Source of the DNA: Aquabacterium sp.
Lineage (GTDB): Bacteria; Pseudomonadota; Gammaproteobacteria; Burkholderiales; Burkholderiaceae_C
Reading direction: 5' to 3'
Length of the DNA: 47,293 nt
Assembly (NCBI RefSeq): GCF_021768455.1
Contig: NZ_JAIZVX010000011.1
Coordinates: 1-47,293 of the forward strand
Below, in pieces: positions 1-7,134 of the stretch (position 1 is the first letter of the stretch; each line of letters starts with the position of its first letter). The position numbers and the translations under genes were made by a program. A model generated the notes under the pieces. It saw only the letters and a program-made list of their open reading frames with translations. It was not told where the DNA came from and searched no databases.

Positions 1-9
1 GCGCTGGGG

Positions 10-462
10 TCATGGGCGGGATTGTGGCGCCACCGCGCCCCAGCGCACCTCGGGTGCCTTGTCTTGTGTGACAGCCTGGATGCAGCGCGCAGCGTGGCGG
101 TCCATCAGGGCCGAGAGCTGGCCAAAGTCGGGGCCCACGGCTTTGTTCATCGTGCTCAGGTTCAGGTCGATGCGAGCCTGAATGACGCGCTCGGCCCGCA
201 CTTCGCTGCGGCTTTGCTGGGCTGCGATCACCGCAAAACGCTCTGCCTTGTCGGCAATGGCCTTGAACTTCACGGCTTCGGCCGAGCGCTTGGCGCTGGC
301 GAAGCCGGCTTGCACGACGCGGAAGAAAGCCGCGCATTCGGCGTAGTCGAGCGAGGCCCGTTCTGCGGCGTCGCGCTGGGCGGGGGAAAGCGGGGTGGCG
401 TGAGCCGCTGGCGGAATGGCCAGGCAACATGCCAGGAGGCCGACGGTGATCGAGTGACGCAT
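10..462 (-). CDS. Secreted/periplasmic small protein of unknown function
   Basis: A 150-residue protein with a clear Sec signal peptide: a short basic start, a hydrophobic stretch at about residues 7-18, and an AHA-type cleavage site near residue 22. The mature part is mostly predicted helix, with two cysteines (in the YAEC and ARCIQ segments) that could pair in the periplasm. The upstream in-frame extension has no hydrophobic start, so the ATG directly before the signal peptide was chosen. It is divergent from the J-domain gene, with about 100 bp between the starts for both promoters. I do not recognise the family; the export prediction is firm and the function is unknown. Confidence 0.75.
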   Translation of the reverse strand: MRHSITVGLLACCLAIPPAAHATPLSPAQRDAAERASLDYAECAAFFRVVQAGFASAKRSAEAVKFKAIADKAERFAVIAAQQSRSEVRAERVIQARIDLNLSTMNKAVGPDFGQLSALMDRHAARCIQAVTQDKAPEVRWGAVAPQSRP

Positions 463-559
463 GCATGGGCCGGCCCGCCTGGAGGGGAGACGGGCCGAGG
501 TGTGGGAGTCTTGGGCGAGCGAGGAAGCAATTCTGCGGCCATCTTGGTGCGCGAATTGC

Positions 560-1165
560 ATGCCGCCGCCCCAACCCCCTCTCAACCCCTCAAGGACGGG
601 CCGCATTGTGGTGTTTGCTTCAATCGAACCTGATCTGACCACGGCGACCTCACAGGCCGAAGAGTGGGTGGTGTGGAATGGCACGGCGGGGCTGCTGGCC
701 ATGGCCAGCCTCGGCCGGGTCGAGGTGGGCCCTGCGGGGCCGCAGGCCTGGCTGGCAGCCCCTTTCGACATGGTGGGCCCCTTTGACCTGCATGCCCTGA
801 CCCGCGATGGCTGGATCGAGTTTGCCGCGTGCAGGGTGATGTCGCGCCCGCGGTGGCAGGCCGACCAGACGGTGCTGCGCCAGGCGGCGTTTGAAGCCAG
901 GCAGGCGGCCCAGGCCCGCTTCAACGCCTCGCAACAGGCTCGCTTTGGATCGGGCGCGGGGCAGGGCGGTGGCGCCTCATGGCGCCCGAGCGAAGAACGC
1001 GCCCACCGCGAGGCGCTGGCGTTGCCGGCCGAAGGCGCCCTGACCCCTGCCCAGATCAAGGCCGCCTTCCGCAGGCTGGCCCAAAAGCTCCACCCCGATG
1101 TGGGCGGCACCCATGAGGAGTTCGTGCGGATCACGCAGGCGCGGCGGGCCTTGCTGCGCCAATGA
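560..1165 (+). CDS. J-domain (DnaJ-like) protein with unknown N-terminal region
   Basis: A 201-residue protein whose last 40 residues form a J-domain core: the LTPAQIKAAFRRLAQKLHPD segment with the invariant HPD at 178-180, then the helix III remnant EEFVRITQARRALL. J domains stimulate the ATPase of DnaK-type Hsp70s. The first 110 residues have no zinc finger or G/F region and match nothing I recognise; residues 105-150 are rich in Ala, Gln and Gly. It is therefore a class C, cytosolic J-protein in which the J domain sits at the C-terminus. Upstream reading frame exists, but the region before this ATG overlaps the divergent promoter zone. Confidence 0.75.
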   Translation: MPPPQPPLNPSRTGRIVVFASIEPDLTTATSQAEEWVVWNGTAGLLAMASLGRVEVGPAGPQAWLAAPFDMVGPFDLHALTRDGWIEFAACRVMSRPRWQADQTVLRQAAFEARQAAQARFNASQQARFGSGAGQGGGASWRPSEERAHREALALPAEGALTPAQIKAAFRRLAQKLHPDVGGTHEEFVRITQARRALLRQ

Positions 1166-1201
1166 GGGCGCTGCGGGGCACACAGGCGCGTGCAGGAGCG
1201 C

Positions 1202-1615
1202 TCAGGTACCCTGGAGGATCGCCCGCAGCTTCCTGGCCAGCTTCTCGAATTCGTCCTGGTTGGATTGCTTCAGCCATTCGAGGTTTTGCTCGATCTCGGC
1301 CGCCGTGGCCGCGGCGTCTTCGGCCTTGATGGTTTCCTTGACCTGCCTGAGCTCCTTCAGTTTCGCCAAGGACGAACTGGCCTTGTCATCGAGCTTTGCG
1401 CCGTCTTCCGCGAGGCCCAGCACCACGTCGGTGAGCCAGCTGATCTGCCGCCCGTAAGACGCCTTGGCGAACACCCGCTTCTCGACCCGGGCGTTGCCTG
1501 CGTTCGCATCGATCGCGTCAAAAAACCAGTTGGCCGTGGGCTCGATGCGCTGGGCCACACTCCCGCTCAAGGGGAAATGGACGTTCGGTGCCCAAACGTT
1601 TTGCCAAGGGTTCAT
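1202..1615 (-). CDS. Hypothetical protein, helical C-terminus
   Basis: A 137-residue protein preceded by a near-perfect Shine-Dalgarno (GGGAGGAAACC before ATG), which fixes the start. The N-terminal half is rich in Trp and Phe; the C-terminal half (about 75-135) is charged, Lys/Glu/Ala-rich and probably coiled coil. There is no signal peptide or membrane segment. It begins 32 bp after the stop of the upstream gene in the same orientation, so the two probably share a transcript. That transcript could also be fed by read-through from the cassette array, which points the same way. Family not recognised. Confidence 0.65.
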   Translation of the reverse strand: MNPWQNVWAPNVHFPLSGSVAQRIEPTANWFFDAIDANAGNARVEKRVFAKASYGRQISWLTDVVLGLAEDGAKLDDKASSSLAKLKELRQVKETIKAEDAAATAAEIEQNLEWLKQSNQDEFEKLARKLRAILQGT

Positions 1616-1647
1616 GGTTTCCTCCCGGGTTGGGCGATGAGGTCGTT

Positions 1648-2058
1648 TCAATCGGGCTGTGCGCTCAACACCAGACTCAAACACGGCACAGGCTTCACCT
1701 GACAAGCCAGGAACAGGTTGACCAGGAGCGAGGCCTCGAGCGGATGAAGGAGGGCTATCACGCAATGGCCTCCTGCTGGCCGCACGGGGTTCTGGCAAAT
1801 GGCGGCCCTGATGCTCTCCAAGGTGAGCAGATCGGGCGCGAAGACCAGATAGTGGATCGCGAGGCCCTGGGGCGCAGGAGGGCGTGAACCTGGGGTGGGC
1901 TGATGAGCATGGCCAAACGACCGGTCTTCGTCAACCCGCCACGGCCAAAGGCAGACCTCGCCACTCGCCATCGGGTTGGTGAGTTGGCTGAGCACCGAAA
2001 TTGGGTATTCGGTGGCGCTGGCTGCCCATTCCTGAAGGGCCACGGTGGTGGGGTGCAT
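1648..2058 (-). CDS. Hypothetical protein at the integron edge; weak Pvc16-like resemblance
   Basis: A 136-residue frame starting about 10 bp beyond the truncated attC that ends the cassette array. The middle reads as a Trp/Arg segment, a proline-rich linker, then LAIHYLVF and a helix ending in NPV. This layout is loosely like the N-terminal domain of Pvc16/DUF4255 proteins of contractile injection systems (PPLALDLHYLL followed by a helix and NPV). The likeness is weak and no other injection-system gene is present. The codons look native (high GC). The start is uncertain because there is no good Shine-Dalgarno and the integron junction may have removed the original 5' end. Confidence 0.5.
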   Translation of the reverse strand: MHPTTVALQEWAASATEYPISVLSQLTNPMASGEVCLWPWRVDEDRSFGHAHQPTPGSRPPAPQGLAIHYLVFAPDLLTLESIRAAICQNPVRPAGGHCVIALLHPLEASLLVNLFLACQVKPVPCLSLVLSAQPD

Positions 2059-2069
2059 GGTTGTGAGTG

Positions 2070-2126
2070 TGGGGTGTCCACAAAAGTCGGGCAAGGTTCG
2101 CGTCCGCGTTGAACCTACAGTTAGGC
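2070..2126 (-). other. Truncated attC (distal end of the cassette array)
   Basis: The R'' side is intact (GTTAGGC at 2120-2126, preceded by GTTGAACC), and the interior matches the 97-bp attC at 3313-3409 (TGTCCACAAAAGTC, then GCAAGGTTCGCGTCCGCG). The matching outer arm GCCTAACGCCCAGGTTAACC is absent; homology stops at about 2066-2075. The site is therefore half an attC and marks the break between integron and native chromosome. Confidence 0.85.
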
Positions 2127-2165
2127 TGTGGCGCGAAGGCATGATTTTTCCTTTTGGTGAGTAAT

Positions 2166-2705
2166 TTAATTCTTGCGGACGTGGGTTTGTCGCTTTAGGT
2201 AGTAGCTCAACGCTATGCCAAGCCCGCCAAAGAACAGAGAAAAAAATGCAGCCATAGCAAACCACCATGCCGGCTGAGGTGCCTTGACGCTAGGATGATT
2301 GGCTATGAAAACTCCTCCAGCTAATACGGCTGATGTGATGGATGCGCCCGAAGCGTAAATGATGCGAGGCACTTCCAAAGTGATTTCGTCAGCGATCCGA
2401 TGGAGGAATGAAGATGTGCTGCTGTTTGCGCCGGCCTTGGCTATTGACAGGGCTCCAACTACGAGTGCAATTGCTCCAAGCGTTGACCAAAACTCTGTCA
2501 TCGTGTCCTTGTTGATTTTTGAATTCAGAAAATCAACGACTGCTTTTTCGTCTGCAAGCAGCTTGGACATTAGCACCGCTACAACGAAAAGTGTCAGCGT
2601 CTGCGCAACGAAAAGGATGGCTTCAGAAGCCAGAAACTCATTACGGGTCAAGCGTTTGCCCAAGACGATCTGATTGCTTTTGGATGAGGTTGTTGTTGAT
2701 GCCAT
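2166..2705 (-). CDS. Cassette 7 protein: four-segment membrane protein, unknown function
   Basis: A 179-residue protein with a polar N-terminus and four hydrophobic segments at roughly 29-48, 72-91, 118-136 and 147-167, followed by a basic tail (KRQTHVRKN). It should sit in the inner membrane. The start is supported by an AAGGGAA Shine-Dalgarno. The gene fills its cassette from the core at 2738 to the truncated attC. No family is recognised; such small membrane proteins are frequent in cassettes and some act as immunity or phage-exclusion proteins, but nothing here shows that. Confidence 0.75.
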   Translation of the reverse strand: MASTTTSSKSNQIVLGKRLTRNEFLASEAILFVAQTLTLFVVAVLMSKLLADEKAVVDFLNSKINKDTMTEFWSTLGAIALVVGALSIAKAGANSSTSSFLHRIADEITLEVPRIIYASGASITSAVLAGGVFIANHPSVKAPQPAWWFAMAAFFSLFFGGLGIALSYYLKRQTHVRKN

Positions 2706-2718
2706 GGTTCCCTTTATT

Positions 2719-2737
2719 TTTTTGCGTGCCGCAAAAA
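2719..2737 (-). other. Perfect hairpin in the 5' leader of cassette 7
   Basis: TTTTTGCG and CGCAAAAA are exact inverted repeats separated by 3 nt. The hairpin begins directly after the cassette core (2738-2744) and lies about 13 nt before the start codon. It could shield or expose the ribosome binding site, or be a vestige of an attC stem. Sequence only; no function known. Confidence 0.5.
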
Positions 2738-2804
2738 GCCTAACGAATAGGTTAAGGGGCGGCGCTGCGAAGCAGCGACGTCCCTCTTGAACCGCCGGTT
2801 AGGC
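2738..2804 (-). other. attC of cassette 6 (67 bp)
   Basis: The ends GCCTAAC (2738-2744) and GTTAGGC (2798-2804) pair, and the centre folds into GCGCTGCGAAGCAGCG. The outer arm (GAATAGGTTAAGG) differs from the other attC sites of the array, so this cassette may have been assembled in another integron. Confidence 0.9.
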
Positions 2805-2834
2805 TGGTGACAGACGCAAAGGCAGCTGAGTTAC

Positions 2835-3266
2835 TCATCTTGTAGTACTCGTCGTTAGCTTGGCCGCGAATTCCATGAAGCTGTCGGCAATCAGAATGGG
2901 CGCTTCATCAAACTGCTCATGATCAAGAAAATACACGCGACCAAGATTGGTGTCGTTGACGCCAATAAAAAATATGTTCCCACCTGGGTCGGCGCCGATT
3001 GGGATAGTCCGACTGTTTTCCGCGACGTCAACCCAAGACCGAAGGCAGCGCTCAAGTGACCTGAAGTCAGTGAATCCGATGCCAAAGAAGAAGTTAACCA
3101 ATGAGTCTCCCCACCCGGGTACGGCAAGGTAACAATTGCTTGGCTCGTCGCCGTTATGACGGATCAAGAACTGCCGATATGTTTCGGGCAATTGAGCATT
3201 TAGCTTCTGCTCAAAAGCTAGCACTTCCTGTTCGGTGGTACCACCGAAGCTGTTCTTCATTTCCAT
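2835..3266 (-). CDS. Cassette 6 protein: SMI1/KNR4 (SUKH) family
   Basis: A 143-residue protein with the SUKH signature: a LPETYRQFLIRHNGDEP stretch at 27-43, a GW/phenylalanine-rich strand region, IPIGADPGGNIFFIG at 88-102 and VYFLDHE at 111-117. SUKH proteins often act as immunity partners of contact-dependent or polymorphic toxins, and single SUKH genes are common in integron cassettes. No toxin gene lies beside it here. The start could be the ATG chosen or the one two codons downstream. Cytosolic; no signal peptide. Confidence 0.85.
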   Translation of the reverse strand: MEMKNSFGGTTEQEVLAFEQKLNAQLPETYRQFLIRHNGDEPSNCYLAVPGWGDSLVNFFFGIGFTDFRSLERCLRSWVDVAENSRTIPIGADPGGNIFFIGVNDTNLGRVYFLDHEQFDEAPILIADSFMEFAAKLTTSTTR

Positions 3267-3312
3267 AGTGTTAACCGCAAGTGTTGCAGACGGCAAGCGC
3301 TCATTTTGAAAA

Positions 3313-3409
3313 GCCTAACGCCCAGGTTAACCGGCGCCGGAGCCCGTTAGGTCGGAGTGTCCACAAAAGTCAGGCAAGGTTCGCGTCCGCGTTGAACCGA
3401 CAGTTAGGT
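3313..3409 (-). other. attC of cassette 5 (97 bp)
   Basis: Outer cores GCCTAAC (3313-3319) and GTTAGGT (3403-3409), with the conserved inner arms CCCAGGTTAACCGG and CGCGTTGAACC. The unusual R'' core (ACCTAAC on the cassette strand) has its partner GTTAGGT at the other end of the same cassette (4963-4969). Confidence 0.93.
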
Positions 3410-3441
3410 TTTCACGCGAAGGCAATGGCGATGGAGGTTGC

Positions 3442-4917
3442 TTATTCATCGGTCTTGACGTTGGATGCTGAAGGCTTATTGTCTCGACTTGCATCAATGA
3501 CGACAACGGATTTTGAGCCAGTAAGTTTTAGCTCATTCAAAATGCGTACGGTCTTTGCAAGCTCAACATCTGAAAAGCACATGATGACTTTGATGGATTG
3601 CTTTGTTTGATTTGCTGCCTCATAAATCGCGACTTGATTCTCCAAGTTCTGCCTAAGTTTAGAGTTGCTTGCAAGCTTGAATTCAACAAGTGTACTATCC
3701 TTAGAGCCTCTCGATATTTTGTAGTCTACTGGGCCTCTCCCGTTGTTTACCTCACTGTTTACGTCATCTTGAGCGGCATACCAAGTGAGGCGGAACATAA
3801 GTTGAAGATCAGATTCACGCTTAACGGGTTGGCCTTTGACATAAAAAACTCTATAGCCGTCATTATTTTCAATCACTTGCTTTAGAAAGTGAACTCGCTT
3901 GATCGTTTCGTCGAACGTCCCATCTTTCTCAGCATAGAAATTTTTCTCAGAATGAAGCTTTGTGATTAGGCTGCTAACTTGACTAATGAAAACTGATTCT
4001 GTTTCCTTGATCTTCTCATCGCTGATCTTTACAGCGTCTGCACCGTTATCCTCTTTGAACTTGATGTAATAGTCGATGAGTTCTGGGAATTTTCTAAGTG
4101 TGGCCGCAACTGCTCGATTTATGTCTTTTTGATTTGCGTCGTCAGGAATTTGTCGAGCAAGATATTCGTTGACCTGGCTACGAAGAACTTCGTTCGGCAG
4201 CGATGCGGATACTTCGTCGAAGTCGCCGATGAGATCATGCTTGTTTATCCACGCTTCATCCTTAGTGAGGATGTCTTTTGGTGTTAGCAAGACAAAGTCG
4301 CCATCGATAAACGGCAATTCATAGTGCGCGGTTTGCCAGCTACGCGTTTCGTAATTGAACTTTGTGTGGGTTACAGGAACGCGTTTGATTCTGTTCGCTG
4401 GCAAATGTTGTTTTGCAAATGTTTGCGTGTAATCGCAAAGAAAACCTTTGATTAGGTTTGTTGCGAAGTCGCTGATATTGTCTTTTCCCACACCATCTTT
4501 AATTAAGCAGAGCTTTTCAAGATGGCTGCTCTTTGTGATTTTCTCTTCTCCAAAATCTCTGAAGATTGAGTGAAGGTTGTCGTTGAGTGCTGTGCTAAAT
4601 GCTTGGCCAAGCCCGGAGCCTCCATTTCCAACTTTGCTGTACCCCAGCCAAGTTTGCTTTACTTCTGGGAATCTGAACCAAGATCTCAAAAGTCCCGGCG
4701 ATATATCGCCTTCTGCCGACATCTCGCGCAAGAACCGAACGTATTTTATGATTCCGGAGTGAAGGTGTTGATATTCTGGCTTATCACTATTGAATAGCAA
4801 AAATGGATCAATGAATACCGGAAGGTCGTTAATTAGCGAAACATTGAAGGCGCCGTATGCGTCTAGCACTTCAGGCGCAACACCAAAGTAATCAGAGAAA
4901 TAGACGCTAACCTGCAT
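3442..4917 (-). CDS. Cassette 5 protein: PD-(D/E)XK (RecB/Cas4-like) nuclease-type protein, candidate defence gene
   Basis: A 491-residue soluble protein. The C-terminus carries a restriction-endonuclease-like core: Glu368 in a helix (RESDLQLMFRLTW), then GRGPVD with Asp398, VEFK with Glu412 and Lys414, and QVAIYEA with Gln428 and Tyr432, the Q-x3-Y pattern seen in RecB/Cas4-type nucleases. The N-terminal 60 residues (DYFGVAPEVLDAYGAFN, then LPVFIDPFLLF) recall a module of uncharacterised phage-defence-like proteins, from memory only. Residues 60-350 are mostly helical with no motif I know. A GAAAGAA sequence precedes the start. It is the most A+T-rich gene in the window, a sign of transfer. 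DNA cleavage is inferred; the biological role is open. Confidence 0.8.
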   Translation of the reverse strand: MQVSVYFSDYFGVAPEVLDAYGAFNVSLINDLPVFIDPFLLFNSDKPEYQHLHSGIIKYVRFLREMSAEGDISPGLLRSWFRFPEVKQTWLGYSKVGNGGSGLGQAFSTALNDNLHSIFRDFGEEKITKSSHLEKLCLIKDGVGKDNISDFATNLIKGFLCDYTQTFAKQHLPANRIKRVPVTHTKFNYETRSWQTAHYELPFIDGDFVLLTPKDILTKDEAWINKHDLIGDFDEVSASLPNEVLRSQVNEYLARQIPDDANQKDINRAVAATLRKFPELIDYYIKFKEDNGADAVKISDEKIKETESVFISQVSSLITKLHSEKNFYAEKDGTFDETIKRVHFLKQVIENNDGYRVFYVKGQPVKRESDLQLMFRLTWYAAQDDVNSEVNNGRGPVDYKISRGSKDSTLVEFKLASNSKLRQNLENQVAIYEAANQTKQSIKVIMCFSDVELAKTVRILNELKLTGSKSVVVIDASRDNKPSASNVKTDE

Positions 4918-4962
4918 TTGGTTCTTTCAATGTTCTGGTGGTCACGTGGCTTGGCCAAGGAA

Positions 4963-5029
4963 ACCTAACGCCCAGGTTAACCGGCAAAAATGCGGAGCAT
5001 TTTTGTCCGCGTTGAACCGCCAGTTAGGC
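4963..5029 (-). other. attC of cassette 4 (67 bp)
   Basis: Cores ACCTAAC (4963-4969) and GTTAGGC (5023-5029). The centre AAAAATGCGGAGCATTTTT is a near-perfect hairpin, and the inner arms match the array consensus. The left core belongs to the neighbouring cassette 5, as expected from cleavage inside GTTRRRY. Confidence 0.95.
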
Positions 5030-5067
5030 GCGCATTAGCGATGCTTATAAGTACGAAATTTTCCACT

Positions 5068-5568
5068 TTACATGCCTGCATAAACCATGGGTAGTTCGAT
5101 ATATGCGCCTTTTAGGCATGTGAGCCAAAGTTCATGCGCAGTTTTAAGCTGCTTGTTGCGCGAGGCGCGATCAACCAATGTGGCCGCCTGAAAAAGAAAA
5201 TTGGCTTCGTCTGTCACCGCGTTTAGTTCTGTCTTGTTGAACGGGATGGACTCAAGAATAATTTGAACGATATTAGAAAGCCCGCTTGATTCGGAGAATG
5301 AGTTTGCGAGCCTGTCTGCGGCCTCTTCGTCGCCTGTTGCTTGGATCATTCGATAGCGCGCTACGCCAGCCGCCAGGATTAAAGTCCTGTAGGCTCCCAA
5401 GGCGAGGTCGTTGCACTCGTTTTCTGACAATTTTCCGTGAAGTGCAGCCTTGTGCATTTCGGCCAAAGTGGGGGTTGCCCCAATTTCCTTAAACAAGTCT
5501 TGAGTCGCGACGTGAATTCGATCGGCTATTTCGCGCGGGCCTTCCTTCTTCTTGAAAAACTTGAACAT
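5068..5568 (-). CDS. Cassette 4, second gene: helical protein of unknown function
   Basis: A 166-residue protein with a very basic start (MFKFFKKKEGPRE) followed by an all-helical body; no membrane segment or signal peptide. Its ATG shares one base with the TAA of the gene before it (TAATG), and AAAGGA stands 6 nt upstream, so the two are translationally coupled. That arrangement implies the products are needed together. I do not recognise either family. Confidence 0.75.
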   Translation of the reverse strand: MFKFFKKKEGPREIADRIHVATQDLFKEIGATPTLAEMHKAALHGKLSENECNDLALGAYRTLILAAGVARYRMIQATGDEEAADRLANSFSESSGLSNIVQIILESIPFNKTELNAVTDEANFLFQAATLVDRASRNKQLKTAHELWLTCLKGAYIELPMVYAGM

Positions 5569-5792
5569 TACATTCCTTTCAGCTCAAGCTGAGGGGTGAG
5601 TGTGATTTCGGAATCTTGTAGCCACCATTCTTTTGATTGCTCGGCCAAAATATTAGCCACTTTTTCTATGGAGTTGTCTTCTAAGGTGCTACTCAAGACG
5701 ACGAGCATCAATCCTTTCGGTTGAATATAGACAACCTGGGCCGACGGATTTATCTTGCTTCCTAGATCGAAAGCTAGATTGTGTGATTCCAA
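5568..5792 (-). CDS. Cassette 4, first gene: small protein coupled to the next gene
   Basis: A frame of 74 residues that opens with TTG; the nearest in-frame ATG (codon 29) would leave only 46 residues. No clear Shine-Dalgarno precedes the TTG, so the start is uncertain. The predicted fold is mixed strand/helix with a QSKEWWLQDSEITL segment. Reality of the gene rests on the TAATG junction with the following gene and on the lack of any other frame in the first 300 bp of the cassette. Small protein plus coupled larger partner is the layout of toxin-antitoxin and effector-immunity pairs; this is a hint only. Confidence 0.55.
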   Translation of the reverse strand: MESHNLAFDLGSKINPSAQVVYIQPKGLMLVVLSSTLEDNSIEKVANILAEQSKEWWLQDSEITLTPQLELKGM

Positions 5793-5876
5793 GATTTTTC
5801 AATTGAGAGGCGGAATTCTTTGTTCACATGTAGCTTTCTGAATTGGGCCTTGCGGTAGCAGGCTGGTGCTCGTTGC

Positions 5877-5993
5877 GCCTAACGCCTAGTTCACCGGCGC
5901 CGGAGCCCGTAAGGGCGGAGGGCACAAAAACCGGCCATGAAAATGCCGAAGGCATGGCCGGTTTTTGCGTCCGCGTGCAACGTACTGTTAGGC
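5877..5993 (-). other. attC of cassette 3 (117 bp)
   Basis: Cores GCCTAAC (5877-5883) and GTTAGGC (5987-5993). The long variable stem contains AAAACCGGCCAT and its complement ATGGCCGGTTTTT around a short loop. Its inner arms (TAGTTCACC, CGTGCAACG) diverge slightly from the array consensus. Confidence 0.93.
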
Positions 5994-6003
5994 ATGCCCA
6001 TAA

Positions 6004-6975
6004 CTATTTTGCGGAATAGTTAAAGTAGGGGGCTTGCTCGGTTAGGTGGGCACCATCCACAGTCGAAAATGCGCTGATCCTGTATTCGCCCAACAATCTG
6101 TGGGCTCGTGCTGAAGAAGGGAACTCCAATGTCAAGCACTCCGGTGAATTTGCATAAATAATCCTTGGATGTGGCTTGTCAATCTCATCGGGAAAGAAGT
6201 CCGGAGGCAGCTTGCTACATCGCGCAACTACGGAGGCCCACTGCATCTCTGGGAAATCCTTTTTCATGGGGGTAATTTTTTCCCCATACTTTGAATAAAT
6301 CACTGAACGCACGCAGTCCCTGAGGAGGTCCCCGGTTTTATATATCCACCATAGATGAATGAGCATGTCGCGAAAGAATGAGAATGCAGTGTTTGCTCCG
6401 GCATGAACTACAGGGTCCGGCCCAAGGGTGTTAGGCGAAATAAGGCCTTTAAGGTAATACCCAAAGCGGGAATCCCTTGCCGATGTTAAATAAACTGAAT
6501 TGAGTTCGGCTTGGTCATGCTTGATTTTGTTGACTATGGCTCCAACAAGATCATCTCTATGCGGCTTTGTAGAGGTTCTAAATTGCTTCCACCCTATTGG
6601 GTTTGCGGAATTAAGGAATACGGAGTTGATCTTGTTTTCCTTGGCCTCGGAGGCGCGACAAAGAGATCTAACAACTGACGTGCAGGCATCGTGATGCTCG
6701 TGTATTTTGTGGAGCAACTGAACATAGGCAGCCGTTGTGTCGAGTAATCTGTGTGTTCTTGTTTCTTCAGTTAAGGCGTAGCGCAGTGCATCGATGCTGT
6801 TTAGCACCACAGTCCATTCTTTTGTAATCAGCCTCAATGATGTTGCATAGGCGGAAGAGGGGTGTTTCAGGCCATGCTCATTATTGAAGATGAAATCCTC
6901 TGGTATGCCTGCAATCACATGTGCCGCTGATGGCAAAAGGCTTCCTTGATCCTCGGTTTTGATTTTTATCCGCAT
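6004..6975 (-). CDS. Cassette 3 protein: helical protein of unknown function
   Basis: A 323-residue soluble protein. The start chosen lies 20 bp inside the cassette boundary; an earlier start would run through the neighbouring attC. There is no clear Shine-Dalgarno, so translation may be weak or nearly leaderless. Residues 45-160 are helical and end in IVNKIKHDQAEL, a K-x-K-H pattern that recalls some HEPN-like helical proteins; the R-x4-6-H RNase motif is not evident. A Trp-rich segment (FFRDMLIHLWWIYKTGDLLRD) follows. The C-terminus looks like a beta domain. Family not recognised. Confidence 0.7.
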   Translation of the reverse strand: MRIKIKTEDQGSLLPSAAHVIAGIPEDFIFNNEHGLKHPSSAYATSLRLITKEWTVVLNSIDALRYALTEETRTHRLLDTTAAYVQLLHKIHEHHDACTSVVRSLCRASEAKENKINSVFLNSANPIGWKQFRTSTKPHRDDLVGAIVNKIKHDQAELNSVYLTSARDSRFGYYLKGLISPNTLGPDPVVHAGANTAFSFFRDMLIHLWWIYKTGDLLRDCVRSVIYSKYGEKITPMKKDFPEMQWASVVARCSKLPPDFFPDEIDKPHPRIIYANSPECLTLEFPSSARAHRLLGEYRISAFSTVDGAHLTEQAPYFNYSAK

Positions 6976-6995
6976 AGCTATTATGTGTGCAGTAT

Positions 6996-7112
6996 GCCTA
7001 ACGCCCAGGTTAACCGGCGCCGGAGCGCGAAGCGCGTAGGGCACCAACACTGGCCAGGAAAATGGCGAAGCCATGGCCAGTGTTGGCGTCCGCGTTGAAC
7101 CGACAGTTAGAC
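6996..7112 (-). other. attC of cassette 2 (117 bp)
   Basis: Cores GCCTAAC (6996-7002) and GTTAGAC (7106-7112). The stem contains CAACACTGGCCA and its complement TGGCCAGTGTTG. The unusual GTTAGAC is matched by GTCTAAC at the other end of the same cassette (8353-8359). Confidence 0.95.
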
Positions 7113-7134
7113 AGCAACCGCACGATACTCTTGT

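Noticed and set aside
1903-2112. Plus-strand frame of 69 codons at the array edge
   Set aside because: It spans the truncated attC junction and lies opposite a longer frame with better codon use.
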